DNA from: Corythucha ciliata
Taxonomy: Eukaryota > Arthropoda > Insecta > Hemiptera > Tingidae
Length of the DNA: 64,000 bases
Reading direction: 5' to 3'
Assembly (NCBI GenBank): GCA_038030265.1
Contig: CM075943.1
Span: 27,218,001 to 27,282,000 of the forward strand
Shown here: in pieces, positions 1-10,844 of the stretch
How positions within the stretch are numbered: the stretch's first letter is position 1
How the letters are laid out: every line of letters begins with the position of its first letter
Translations under genes and position numbers: made by a program
Notes under the pieces: model-generated
The model's input: only the letters and a program-made list of their open reading frames with translations
The model's database searches: none
Told to the model about the DNA's origin: nothing

Positions 1-1375
1 ATCTCTTTTCCTCTAAACTTAGCGATCTCCTTCTGGCTGGAGGGGTACCGGGGTGGGGGTGAGCAAGAACTGTCAAAATTGATCATTCGCCGGCCTAAAC
101 AACGTTTTTCCTCGAGGGAGTTGTATAACTCAAAAGCTTCCGACAATTGTACGCATTCTAAGGAAAAAGAGCTTCCTTATGGGTCGGGGGGTGGAGGCAA
201 CATGAAAAGGGCGTTGGCTGATGCGGTTTGTGTAACGTTGGGATGAGTTTTGAGCATAAATGCTTTAAAAGAAGCCAAGTGCCCGCTTTCTATGTTTTTC
301 TTACTCGACGTGCATAAACAGGACGCAAAATGCATGGTGAGGGGAAGCGAGGGCATGCAAGGGACGATATACTTTAGACGATATGTTGCCTCACCACCCG
401 TGCCGTGTCGTGTCAAGTTTTCATCTCGACAAGCTTAATTATCACGGTGGACAATTGCGTCCCTTGAATTATGCCACCTCAATGGCAGCGGCGGCGACGC
501 GGGCGTGACAATTATTTGAATGATGATTGATCGAATTTGGTCTCTCGTCGCCAACCGAAGGTTGGAGGTGGTGGTCGTCGGTCGACTATGATTATAATCG
601 TCTCACCCCCACCAGTAGGACTCCCCCTTTCACAATTATCTTTCGTTTTGATTTTCCTATCTGGGATGAGATTTTTCCAAAAAAGGGACCCCCCCCCACC
701 ATCCTAAAAATCCTACAATGCATCCTAAGAAATTGCTGTGGTGAAACACTGGCGTTATCGGCAGCTCGAAGGTAAGAATTAAGACCCCCCCCCCCCCCAA
801 CCAGGCCAATGCCTTTTTACGCCAAGTGCCGATGTTGAGGACAGGAATATTGTAAATGTTACCGTAAAAGCGATAAACCCGGTAAGTGTAAACATGTAAG
901 CCCAAAAACTAAGTATTTAACCACAAAGATTGAAAATTTTGTCCTGGAAAGTACGTTGACCGTCGACGTCGACTGCAAAAATATTAGTGACGAAATCTTG
1001 TTTTTCGTTGCAAACCCGTGAGCTTTGCCACCGGAAATGGCTATGAGCACGATAATTAAAAGCTGATCGATTAAAGCTGGTTAGTGGATCGAGATGTTCG
1101 ACCCTCTTAAGTTTCTCAACTCAGTCGATGCCCCCCTTAGGAGCGTTTTGGAAGATGCTGGCTGCATTCCGCCATTGATCGTTGTCCGCGAGGTGCTCAT
1201 AAACCGTGTGCGGTCAAATAAATAGCTAAAAATTACACAAGAGATGGCCAAAAATTAAAATCGGACGAAATGGCTTCTATTTACGTCGAAACGCGTCCAC
1301 GCAACGCTCCTTTGACCCACTCAGGTGTCTTTGGCCGGGGCTGGTTGCAGCCCGCAAGTGACCATTGTCATAAAC
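1..1375. other. Intergenic, no gene recognised
   Basis: I see no conserved coding frame. Open frames are short and lack recognisable motifs. Runs of C occur near 690 and 785-800. Nothing else stands out. Confidence 0.5.
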
Positions 1376-1780
1376 TAATTTCGAGGGGTTTCCTCACTCA
1401 AAGACCCAATTTCGCTGGATTTCCTCATTCCAAATAACAATTTTGCGAGGTCTCCTCATCCATGAAAACAATTTAGCCATTTTTCACTCAAAAAACCAAT
1501 TTAGCCATGTTCGTTGCTCTCACCCACCGAATCATCTGTTTTGGTGGACATGCACGTCACTCAGGGGTCTTTTCATTCCAAAAACCAATCTCGTGGGGTC
1601 TCATAATCCAAGAAACCAATTTTGGGGGTTTTTCAGTCAAAAATGAATTCCTCAACATTTGAGAAATCAATTTCTCGGGGTTTCTCAATCCACAGAACTG
1701 GATTGACCACTACCTAACCACTTGGTAGGCTTGTCCAAAAAAACAGTTTAACGGTGATTCCTCACTAAAATTTGAAGGCA
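1376..1780 (-). repeat. Degenerate 28-30 bp periodic repeat tract
   Basis: Imperfect units of about 28-30 bp follow one another, each carrying a core like ACCAATTTCGNGGGGTTTC followed by CTCATTCC-like sequence. Read on the minus strand the core becomes GCGAAATTGGTTTT, the same core seen in the forward tracts near 22.2-22.7 and 24.1-24.5 kb. Units diverge from each other, so this is an old or rapidly drifting minisatellite-like array. The short open frame across it is a by-product of the periodicity. Confidence 0.6.
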
Positions 1781-2329
1781 GTGTTTCGATTTTTATACCG
1801 TACGCGGTATACCGATCTAACGAATAACGGAACGGAAACTTAAAATATTTTTCTAGCGTATACCCAGTTCTGACATGCTGCCGGTTGTTACCCCGTAGGG
1901 GTCGGGTTTTACGATAGTAAAACTGGGTGATTCGGCCTAGTAAAACTGACTAAACTCGCCGAAGAAACTATACTTGATTCTCTGTCGCAATTCGAACTGC
2001 TACAAAGTTCAAATTACAGGCTACAGGCCATTTTTTCCTCGTGAGCCGATGATTCCGAAAGAGTCAGGCACTATGGCCCCTATAAGCTGATTTTGAGAGA
2101 TACTGAGAGGGATAAAGATATTTTAACATTAGAATTTGTATCGATATCTTTTACGATATAATACCGGCTTAAAGGTTCGGACATCGAGGCTAAATGTACA
2201 GTTTGTTTATGATGTAGGGCCGTCTTTGGTTTATTGTCAGACTCAGATTCCGATGGGTGAAAAATACGTTTTAAAGAACAGGTGGGGTGATTGCCCAATT
2301 TGCTTCCTCCTTGTCCGCCAATGCACTGG

Positions 2330-2520
2330 AGTCAGGGGCGCGGGCGAGGGGGGAGGGGGGCGATTTCGGCAGTCCGCAGCCTGCTATGGTCTGGCGGGCG
2401 TATTGCTTGGATTTCGCAAAAATTTGGCTAAAAACGGCCTCCCGGAAGGGGCGATCCACATATCGTCCCCCGGAAGCGATAGGTGGATCGCCCCCCTCTG
2501 GGTACGCCACTGACTGGAGT
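2330..2520. mobile_element. MITE-like dispersed repeat, GTGGCGTACCC terminus
   Basis: The right end, read on the minus strand, starts CAGTCAGTGGCGTACCCAG and runs into a G tract. The left end is an imperfect inverted match (GTCAGGGGCGCGGGC followed by G runs). A related copy in the opposite orientation lies at 14599-14732 and shares the internal stretch around CCGTTTTTAG and TTTTTGCGAAATCC. Open frames here are shadows of the GC-rich repeat. The superfamily is not determined. Confidence 0.55.
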
Positions 2521-4149
2521 AGCACTAGCAAGAGCAAATGACGTTTACAGTGGCGGGAATCGTACACTCATGAACAAATCATTCGCGGCTTCCTTCTGCC
2601 TATCTGACATTATTCGCGATTCAACTTCTCATTCTTCTGTCTTTCATTTTTTGCAAATTTTTTTTAGGGTTTAATTCAAAATTGATTTAATTTTGATTAA
2701 ATTGATGTATGAAAAAAATAGTATGTGCACCTTGCTGAGAAAAGTGATTTGCCGGCCTCGAGTTTGGCCTGCCTCGCCCGTCCAACCTCTCTCGGCCCGG
2801 CAAACACCCACTTTCTCGGCTAGGTACACAATAAATACTATTCCTTTGTTACTTTTATCAGTAGTAACACGTAGGACACATGCCCAGTTACCAGTAGAAG
2901 TGAAAAGAACCAGCAGCATCGAAATTATTCACTTCTATCAGCTACATTCGGTAAATGTGAAAAATTACCGGTAATTGTTCATATTTGCCGGATTTATCGT
3001 TTTTTCGGTAACTTGAATATCTTAAATACTAATTCTATGCCCCGCCCATCTTACACAGTAATTTCTGGTAGCAAGTAGAAGCAGGTCTGTGAGCAGTTCT
3101 TGAGACTGAACGACAACCGCGGGAGGCTTTTTAGGGGTTCCTACAAAAACCATTAAAAACCCGTTTTTAAACCTTCGTAAGAAGAAATCTATTAAAGTCG
3201 TTCTTTAACAGCAAATTATATTTAATTGTTAAGAACATGACTAGACAGTTGATGACTAGCAGAAGCAATAAATGTCACGACGACACAACGTCACACAATG
3301 AGCTCTAATTCATTCTACTTCAACTCCTAACTATAAGTAGGGACAGAAAAAAGCTTTTTGAGGGCCTAGAAGAAGAAGAAGAACAAGAAAAAAAGGTTGT
3401 GAGAGGAGTAGGCTTGGCTTTTAGCTCTCTCCTAAGAAGGAAATTAATTGCTCGGGCGGAGGGTGTTACAGTAATGAGCTCACACTTGAAGGAACGTTTT
3501 AGAACACTCTTGATACTAGAGAGGGGGGCGTGGCAAGTAAGAACTTTAATAAGAATTCTCTTTAAGGGGAAAATGGAGTAACGTGAGGGGGAATCAGTGG
3601 TGTACCCCCTCTTTTTTAGTGCATAGCCAAAAAAAAAAAAGTTAAAATAGGAAGATATGAAGGGGGGAGCGCTTAAGAAATAATTGTCACAGAGCGACTC
3701 ACAGTGACTGCGTTTGCGTCGAGTCCCAAATTGTTCAACACCCGGCGTTTCATTTGCCATATAAAATGTACCAAGAGGAGGTGGCGCCCAATGAACACTA
3801 ATAATTATTCAAAAAGCGTCCTTTTTTCAAATGAAATAATTAATATTCACGAGATTTTTCTTCGAAGATTTTGGCCGAGAGAAAACTGTTGGTGGCGGTA
3901 GGAGGAAACACTGTGCAAACACTGATAAATTGGGGTAGCGCCCCTAACAATTTTTAAAACATTTTTTCCCCTCCGTTTGGAATTCCGTTGAAAGTTAATA
4001 TTTAATGAACTTTGACGATGATGTTTCAAATAATTCGGTCCCACTTAGCCCCCTCCCCACGTCGTTAAGACTGGTTTGTGGGGTAGTAGTAGCTGTATTG
4101 CCCTTTGATTGACTCTTAGGAATTAATTTTCAATTGTATTGTTTTTCAG
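2521..4149. other. Upstream region of the receptor gene, no gene recognised
   Basis: This is AT-rich sequence with purine-rich stretches (AAGAAG-type around 3368-3392). No conserved protein motif is seen on either strand. It may contain non-coding first exons or a promoter of the receptor gene downstream, but no core promoter element can be assigned with confidence. Confidence 0.35.
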
Positions 4150-4323
4150 ATCTGCGATGATTGTGACGAGACGAGTGCGAATTAGTAGTAGAAAGAGACG
4201 GGAGTGAGTCGCGTGGAGGGGAAAAAAGTGCGGCCCGTGGACTAAACAACAGTGCTTTCGTTGTTTTCTTTAAAACGGAGTGAAATGGAGGAATGGGATT
4301 TTTAAAAATCATCAAAAAAAGGA
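4150..4323 (+). other. Probable 5' UTR part of the receptor exon
   Basis: A pyrimidine-rich stretch ending TTTTTCAG at 4142-4149 is a good 3' splice site, so the exon may start at 4150 with an untranslated part before the ATG at 4324. Upstream ATGs at 4284 and 4293 lie in other frames and could act as short upstream frames. This rests on splice-site form only. Confidence 0.4.
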
Positions 4324-4715
4324 ATGGGAGAAAACTCAAGTTCCGAATGGGAGCTTTTCAATTTATCAAACAATGGAACGGTCGAAGATGGCAACCAGTT
4401 TATACTGCCGTGGTGGAAACAGCTCATTTGGACGTTTCTATTCGCCGTCATGGTCGTGGTCGCGACGGGGGGTAACTTGATCGTCATTTGGATCGTGCTG
4501 GCTCACAAACGGATGCGAACGGTGACGAATTATTTTCTAGTGAATTTGGCCATAGCCGACGCCATGGTGTCCAGTTTGAATGTCACCTTCAACTACGTGT
4601 ACATGATGAACAGCGACTGGCCGTTTGGAACGTTGTACTGTAAAATATGTCAGTTCATCGCCGTTCTGTCGATTTGCGCCAGTGTTTTTACCCTCATGGC
4701 CATTTCAGTTGACAG
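4324..4715 (+). CDS. TkR86C: Tachykinin-family neuropeptide GPCR (natalisin receptor/TkR86C-like), first coding exon
   Basis: The exon encodes the N-terminus to the end of TM3 of a rhodopsin-class receptor for tachykinin-like peptides (plasma membrane, Gq-type signalling in the family). Visible: N-glycosylation sequons at Asn4, Asn13 and Asn17; TM1 about residues 34-60 with GN at 50-51; the intracellular KRMRTVTNYF loop; TM2 with NLAIAD at 74-79; NSDWPFG at 96-102; the TM3 cysteine at 106; and SVFTLMAISVD at 120-130. At 4716 a GTACTT donor interrupts the Arg codon of the DRY motif (phase 2). Translation past this point runs to a stop at 4767 and is intronic. The block between TM2 and TM3 looks more like the natalisin receptor branch than the TkR99D branch, judged from memory. 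Later exons (TM4-TM7) are not recognised in the window, so the gene is partial or has a long, transposon-filled intron. Confidence 0.85.
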
Positions 4716-5703
4716 GTACTTTGTTTTGTTTTTTTCTGCTAGTGCATGCATACCACACTGGTTGTAGCGTTCAGTAGCAATTGTTGCATGTAGGTATGTA
4801 GTTAAATGAAGCGGGAATTAATGGTGTGTGTAGATAAGGGGCAGAGGCGGAAGTTTCTCTCATACGCAAGAGGCCGACTCAATTGTTCATTTTATTACTC
4901 TCCGCTCCAGCTGAGCTCCTTTATTTTTTTCCACCTTTTATAGCCCCCTGAGAAACCCGATTCGAGTTAGTGTCACCCTCGTTGTCGACCCTTTAATTAA
5001 TTAAGTATCTAGACTAGACGAAGCTATTGAACATTCTCTTTCGTCAATAAAACAATAGCATCACTGGGAATGATCCTCTAAGGAGATTAGCCGTATCGAT
5101 TTTGATATAACCAGATTATCAGGGGGGTGGGGGTGGAAGGGGCTCAAATTCGCGATGAAGAAACAATCACCCCCACTTCGTCACAACTCCACGTTTTCAT
5201 TACATCTCAAGTGATGAAAGTGCAACGAGTAAATTTATATGACAGGGCTACACAGGCATGGGTCACCATCGTTAACACCCATTTTACTTCTCCTGTTAAA
5301 CTTTTCCTCTCTTGTACACCGCCGTGGAGATTGGATTTTTTTTCCTTCGAAACGAAATCAAAAACCGTTACAACGAGCTTTTTTCAAGCTCGGCCCCGAA
5401 TAATAAGATTCTTGGAGCGTCTAAAATGACGCCAGGCGTCTTTTTTTACTTCTCCATAAAAATCCCTCGATCCTAGCAGTGGAGCGGGGGGACTTCATTA
5501 ACCAACGCCTATCTGCTTCCGCCCTCTTACAGGGGTTGGCCGATAGTAAAAAAAGTTCAGCGTGCAGTGGTGGTTTATTTTTATTGGGAGCTATTTTGCG
5601 CTAAGATCGCGATTTTCTAACCTCAAAATAAAGATTACTCACTGCCAGGTATCGAGGCCAACAGCGGAGCACGGCGGTGACGTCCATCCAGCCACGAGGA
5701 GAT
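4716..5703 (+). other. Probable start of the receptor intron
   Basis: The stretch follows the GT donor at 4716. No second receptor exon is recognised. The frame at 5127-5429 shows no transmembrane pattern or known motif, so I do not call it a gene. Confidence 0.4.
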
Positions 5704-5773
5704 GCCTCGTTATGAATTGAATCCTTACTTCAAGCATTGAGAGGAGCATGCTCGCATGTAGGAATACAATACC
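5704..5773 (+). repeat. Dispersed repeat, copy 1
   Basis: This stretch (starting GCCTCGTTATGAATT and including GGAGCATGCTCG) recurs in the same orientation at 15315-15380 with a few substitutions. The element it belongs to is not identified. Confidence 0.6.
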
Positions 5774-5777
5774 ATAA

Positions 5778-5914
5778 TGGTAGATTTCACCACCTCGGCT
5801 TAAGGTGGGGCTTAACAAAGCCGAACCTTGTTTACATAAAATTCAGTGAATTTTTTCCCCCAAAGTCAACTTAATTTTAAGCCAAACCTTGAGATGAGGT
5901 GGTGAAATCCAGCA
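5778..5914. mobile_element. MITE, TTTCACCACCTCGGCTTAA family, copy 1
   Basis: The ends are inverted: GATTTCACCACCTC near the left end and GAGGTGGTGAAATC near the right end. The centre carries AACCTTGTTTACATAAAATT. A second copy is at 41263-41384 with the same ends and centre. It has no coding capacity and the target duplication is not clear. Confidence 0.75.
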
Positions 5915-5929
5915 TAAGAAATAGTATAT

Positions 5930-6150
5930 TTCACAACGAGTGAGGAAAGCTTCACTTTACGCGCGACTTGTGTTTGGCGATCGAGGCGAAGCCGAGTTCG
6001 CTAATTACTAACAACGAGCGCGTAAAGACGCTCCTGACGAGTTGCGAACGCTATTTTTCGCTTGACCGACCAAATATGAGGCACTTCACCACGACTCACT
6101 CCAAACACGTCACTCCTAACAGTGACGGAATGTACTTTTCACGCGACCCC
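5930..6150. other. Unassigned stretch with short inverted motifs
   Basis: CG-containing palindromic motifs occur (for example TTTACGCGCG and CGCGTAAAG), but no repeat partner with clear borders is seen. The open frame here has no recognised domain. Confidence 0.3.
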
Positions 6151-6255
6151 CTAAGAAAGTCACGACTATCATGTTCGAGATAGGAGCGGAAAATTGGTAA
6201 TATCCGACAAGCGTACTAGGTAGTGCGATATGAAAATTTATCACACGGGTGACCT

Positions 6256-6374
6256 GGGGGGCTATTCTGTAACTCTTAACGCGTGCGTTAGCAAATTTTC
6301 TCAGCTGATTACTTTCAATTATTCTCCTTGTTTATTTCGCTAACGCACGCGTTAAAAGTTACAGAATAGGGGGG
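6256..6374. mobile_element. MITE with CTATTCTGTAAC ends
   Basis: Near-perfect inverted arms of about 31 bp run from CTATTCTGTAAC through ACGCGTGCGTTAGC, and both are bounded on the same strand by GGGGGG. That G run may be a target duplication. It has no coding capacity. Confidence 0.75.
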
Positions 6375-6377
6375 CTG

Positions 6378-6507
6378 GGGCCTTATTCCGAACGGTCGGG
6401 ATAAAATGCCGCATGCGGGATCCAAGGACTCTGAATAAAAAATAACATCATCCCGCCATAGCAACTACATTTATGGCATTTTACCCCGACCGTTCAGAAT
6501 AAGGCCC
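6378..6507. mobile_element. MITE with GGGCCTTATTC ends
   Basis: Inverted ends of about 33 bp start GGGCCTTATTCCGAACGG and continue into TAAAATGCC. A more diverged relative is at 54307-54435. It lies directly beside the preceding MITE, both inside a dispersed repeat. Confidence 0.75.
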
Positions 6508-6560
6508 AAGAACTCGTGTGATAAAAATAGCTGATTTTCCGTATTTTCCATTGTTTTTAT

Positions 6561-8927
6561 CAAAGTTGTATAGAACCTAAGTTCTTCCAGTCACCACAAT
6601 CGCTATGGTAACGGTGGCCATTTATGAAATTTGAAATTGTGATCCTGCCAGAGCGCTCTTCCAACATTTGGTCTCAACTTTTTTTTAAAATGTAAAGTGT
6701 TGGCTTCACAAACTACTGTGAAGCAAATAAAATTACAGCTGGATTTTGGGCATTTTCACTGATATAATAATTTTTTTTTTTAACTGATGGGATGGGGAAG
6801 CGAGGTTCGATTTTTCGAAAGTTATTCGACTCATAACAAATAAGAAGGTTAAAACCCACCTCACCCCCTATTAATGTTTAGAAGAAGTCAGGAGGAGTCT
6901 AGTCTAGAGCATAGAGGTAAATAACTGGAGAAAGCCTGAATGGGCTGGGGGGTGGGTAGAAGGGTTGACACAAATATGGCCGCCAAAGTGCACCTTCAGA
7001 ACCTTGAATTTACCTCTACATCGTCAGGTTATCAACAAAAATGCTCACCTCCCCCCTGAGATAAATGCAAAATTACAAAGAGCCCGAGTTAGAATGAACA
7101 AGGGGTATTTCGGGGAATTTGTTCGGTAAAAACTAAATCAAACTCGTCAACACTCTCGTTCTCAAAGCGTGGACGACTTGATGTTCATACGATTTCATTG
7201 TAAATGTCATCGTTCGTGTCACGTAGCCGTGTTTTCAAGTGTATTTTGGTGTTTATTTTCTAAAATAAGTGGCCCTGATCGCGTTCCATCAACATACTAG
7301 GAAAAATATTACATGGGTGATACAGTCACGAGTTCAGAAAGAGCCGCTCCGTCTCTTGAGGACTGTGAAACAAGAATTTGAACAAAAGTCGCCACACTCA
7401 TGCAGTTCTCGCTGTGCTTGAACCACGGGTTTTCTCATTCGCAGTGCTGGTACATATGTATAATGTTTCTGAATTAGTTTGTTTCTTGCTTGCGAGCGAT
7501 TATTATGTGAAATAAACGTCCGTGATTTCTTAGCCCTGTATTTCTCTTTGCTATCAGAGGATAGACCCCTGAAGAAACATACCCAAAAATACACAACACA
7601 TCCGTAAAAAACAAGTTATCTTGAACTCAGAAACATGACGTATTCAATAAAAAACATGAGTGACGGATTTCCCGGTGGCTTCGGTCGTGATTCCCGGAAG
7701 AGGATTGGAGCTTTCTTGCGCACGTTGAAATATCCGGAAAAGAAGTCCACAACTCGCGCATGGTCGACCGTTTAAAATAAAGATTCTCCGAAGTATAGTT
7801 GTGGGTTATTCACTTTATTAATATCCTGTGATACAATCTAAAAACTCACAGTGACAATTTCTAGACATACTAGAGGAAAAAAGAACAAAACTAGTAATTC
7901 AAAGTGGACATGTGTAAATAAAAAACAACTTGACTTGAGGTTACTTTGTGGTTCACAAGGTGCACCTCCCACCATAACTACGGTCAACAAATTTCAAGCC
8001 CAAGCTTTCTCCATTCATTTTTATCTCTATGGTCTAGAGTCTATTCAAGAATTCAACTTCTGCCGTTTCGTTTAGATATTTTTTGTGTTGTTAAAGTGAA
8101 TAGTGTTTAAAGTGAATAGTCCCTCGCCATTTATTTATTTATTTTTTCGGAGATTAAACAAAATGGCTCTTGAACTTGGTAGCCGGCGAAGTAAAGGTTC
8201 ACAAAGAAGGAGAAATCAGCTTCAATGAAAATCATGTTAATATTGTTCTCCGGTTGACCAGTGTAGATTGCAGTCATCGGAGAAAAACTGTAGCGGCTGA
8301 ATTGAAGACGAATATGTCAAAGAAGAAAGAGCAGTCGTTTGAGGTACACCGAACACCGAATCCCATCAAAAACTTTATAACTTTCCGTTGTGGTGATCGC
8401 AACGGACGGAAAGTAACTTTTCATGGGTGATAGTGATACTCACGGTTTCACAAGTGCTGTACCTACGCCTTACCCTGGGTCTCGAGTTGCTTGTCAGCCG
8501 CAAGTCATCAGTTTCGATTCGAATAATCCCGGAAGAAAACAAACCCGGCATTCGTGTGCTTTTGACAATGGTCTGAAGAGGATGTAAATTTATGCAACGC
8601 GTCTCTTATGACTTCAATAGCACAATTTATTATAATCAAGACATAAATAAACGAGTCAATTTGACTACACGAAGTGTTGATTTGTTTGTGTGTTGTGAGT
8701 GAAAAGACATTATGGTTATCTAGGATTATAGAGCAAGGTGAGGAAATCAATGTTCATTTGGAGCCGGACGGATTCAAAAAGGCAAGTAGCCCATGTCGAA
8801 AGAGAATCAGGTGTTCCCGACACTAATTATTACCTAAAACTACGTAGAAAAACTTTAAAAATATGTGAAAAACACTGAACTGCCCCAAAACATGGGATTT
8901 GTATCAATAATGTCAAACTTTCCTCCC
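6561..8927. other. No gene recognised
   Basis: AT-rich sequence in which several short open frames (7334-7594, 7851-8075, 8170-8430) show no conserved motif, signal peptide or family resemblance. I do not call them genes. Confidence 0.4.
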
Positions 8928-9085
8928 CTAAGAAAGTCACGACTATCGCGCTCGAGATAGGAGCGGAAAATTGGTAATATCCGAAAAGCGTGCTAGGTAT
9001 AGTGCGATATGAAAATTTATCACACGGATGACTTGAACTCGTGTGATATAAACAGCTGATTTTCTATGTTTTCTATTTTTTTTTA
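8928..9085 (+). repeat. Dispersed repeat, uninterrupted copy
   Basis: This is the continuous counterpart of 6151-6255 plus 6508-6560. Its existence shows where the two MITEs entered the other copy. Confidence 0.75.
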
Positions 9086-9936
9086 ACCTTAAGTCGATTT
9101 TAAGATCGTTTAGCGTCCGTCTGCTGTCCTCAATAGGATATGGCACGCTTACGTCCCTTCACAGTCACCTTCTCATAATCAGTCACTCTCTCTCAAATCT
9201 TCCGTCATCGCCGGCCGTGTAAACAGAAGAGACACAAAAATTCTCATCTTCTTAGCAATAGCATGAAAGATCAGGTAAGATGATTTTTAAGAAGAATTAA
9301 GGCTACATTTTCTAACTTTATTCATTAAACATTATTAATTACCTACTTTTTTCGTGATTATAAAAAAGTTATTTGATAACCCCCCCCCCCTCTTGGGTTG
9401 TGTGAAAAATACCGTTCACAACTCGAGTAAAAGTGAATATCGTTGCTCGCGTTTTATCCTCATTCGGCAGAGCCTCACTCGTCTAACAACGCTCGCACGA
9501 TATTGTTTACTTTCTAATCCTGATATGAAATATACTATTACATCACCCCTAGCAGTGACTTAAAGTACTTTCGTTCACTCCGTGACGTTAAGTAAGCAAA
9601 TAACACGCTGAGATTAAAGTGCTTCTTTCGTGGTGGAGTTGCCATGGTGAAAATAGCGACTTTCTCCATACGTCAAGCGAAAAGATAAATTCAACCCGTA
9701 AAAATATGATTTCCAACAAAAACTCACGTAGTGAACAAAATCCACTTGCACTCATTGATAGATGTTGCCAGTTGCCAGAAGAGTGCGATTTTGCGAAATA
9801 TTTTCTACGCTAATGAAAAGATAAATCTCAATGGAACCCAGGGCTTTTGTTACATTAAATTATTGAGTCGAATTTTAGAGCGCTAAGATGAACTAGTGAA
9901 GTTCAACGCTATTTTTACACTTACACACCGGGAGGA
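9086..9936. other. No gene recognised
   Basis: AT-rich sequence with a C run at about 9380. No motif or repeat partner seen. Confidence 0.4.
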
Positions 9937-10844
9937 CCACCCCCACCACCTTGACTTTTTCGAAAAATTAAAATGGGAATCAAAGGCTACTCTAACATGG
10001 AGTATTCGTACTGAATATGATGCATCTAGAATCAACTGGTGAATTGTAGTGATTTTTTGACCATTTCAAACCCCTATCCCCCCCTTCCACCTTCACCGAT
10101 TTGGCCCAAATGCAATACCGACGGGGGTCTTACGACTACTGATTTTTGTGCCAAAGCGCGTTCCGCTAAATTGATTTCTTCGAGAGTTATCGTGCTAACA
10201 AGACCGCACACTTACTTCCACCCTGGGGGCAACACCCCCTCCCGTTTCGTTTATGTTTGACCCTCCCTCGTACTGTTTGCTGCCGGGTTTGTTTAAGCTG
10301 AACTTAATGGGAATCAAAGGCTATTTCAAAATGGAATCATCATACCGAATATAATGCTTCTGGAATCAACTGGTGATTTGTTGTGATTTTTTACCATTTC
10401 AACCCCTATTTTTCCCCCTCCACCTTCACCGATTTGGCCCAAATGCAATACCGACCGGTGTCTTATGACTACTGATTTTTTTAGATAAAGCGTGTTCCGC
10501 TAAATTAATTTCTACGAGAGTTATCGTGCTAACAAGACCACACACTTACTTCCACCCTGGGGGCACCACCCCCTCCCCCATGACTTTTTCAAAAAATTAA
10601 AATGGGAATCAAAGGCTACTCTAACATGGAGTATACGTACCGAATATGATGCTTCTAGAACCAACTGGTGATTCATACCGATTTTTTTATTATTTTCCCC
10701 CCCTCCACCCCGACCGATTTGGCCCAAATGCAATACCGACCGGGGTCTTATGACTAATGTTTTTTGTGCCAAAGCGCGTTCCACTAAATTAACTTCTACG
10801 AGAGTTATCGTGCTAACAAGATAACGGCCATAAAGAGAGATATA

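Larger units (their letters stand above)
6151..6560 (+). repeat. Dispersed repeat interrupted by two MITEs
   Basis: 6151-6255 and 6508-6560 match the continuous stretch 8928-9085 (AAGAAAGTCACGACTATC, then TTATCACACGG, then AACTCGTGTGATA). The 252 bp in between are two inverted-repeat elements lying side by side. The uninterrupted copy therefore acts as an approximate empty site. Confidence 0.75.

Noticed and set aside
2136..2567. Cluster of overlapping frames on both strands
   Set aside because: They lie over a GC-rich dispersed repeat also found at 14599-14732; composition explains the open frames.
8170..8430. 86-residue frame with lysine-rich composition
   Set aside because: No family resemblance, no splice or UTR context; length is within chance for this sequence.
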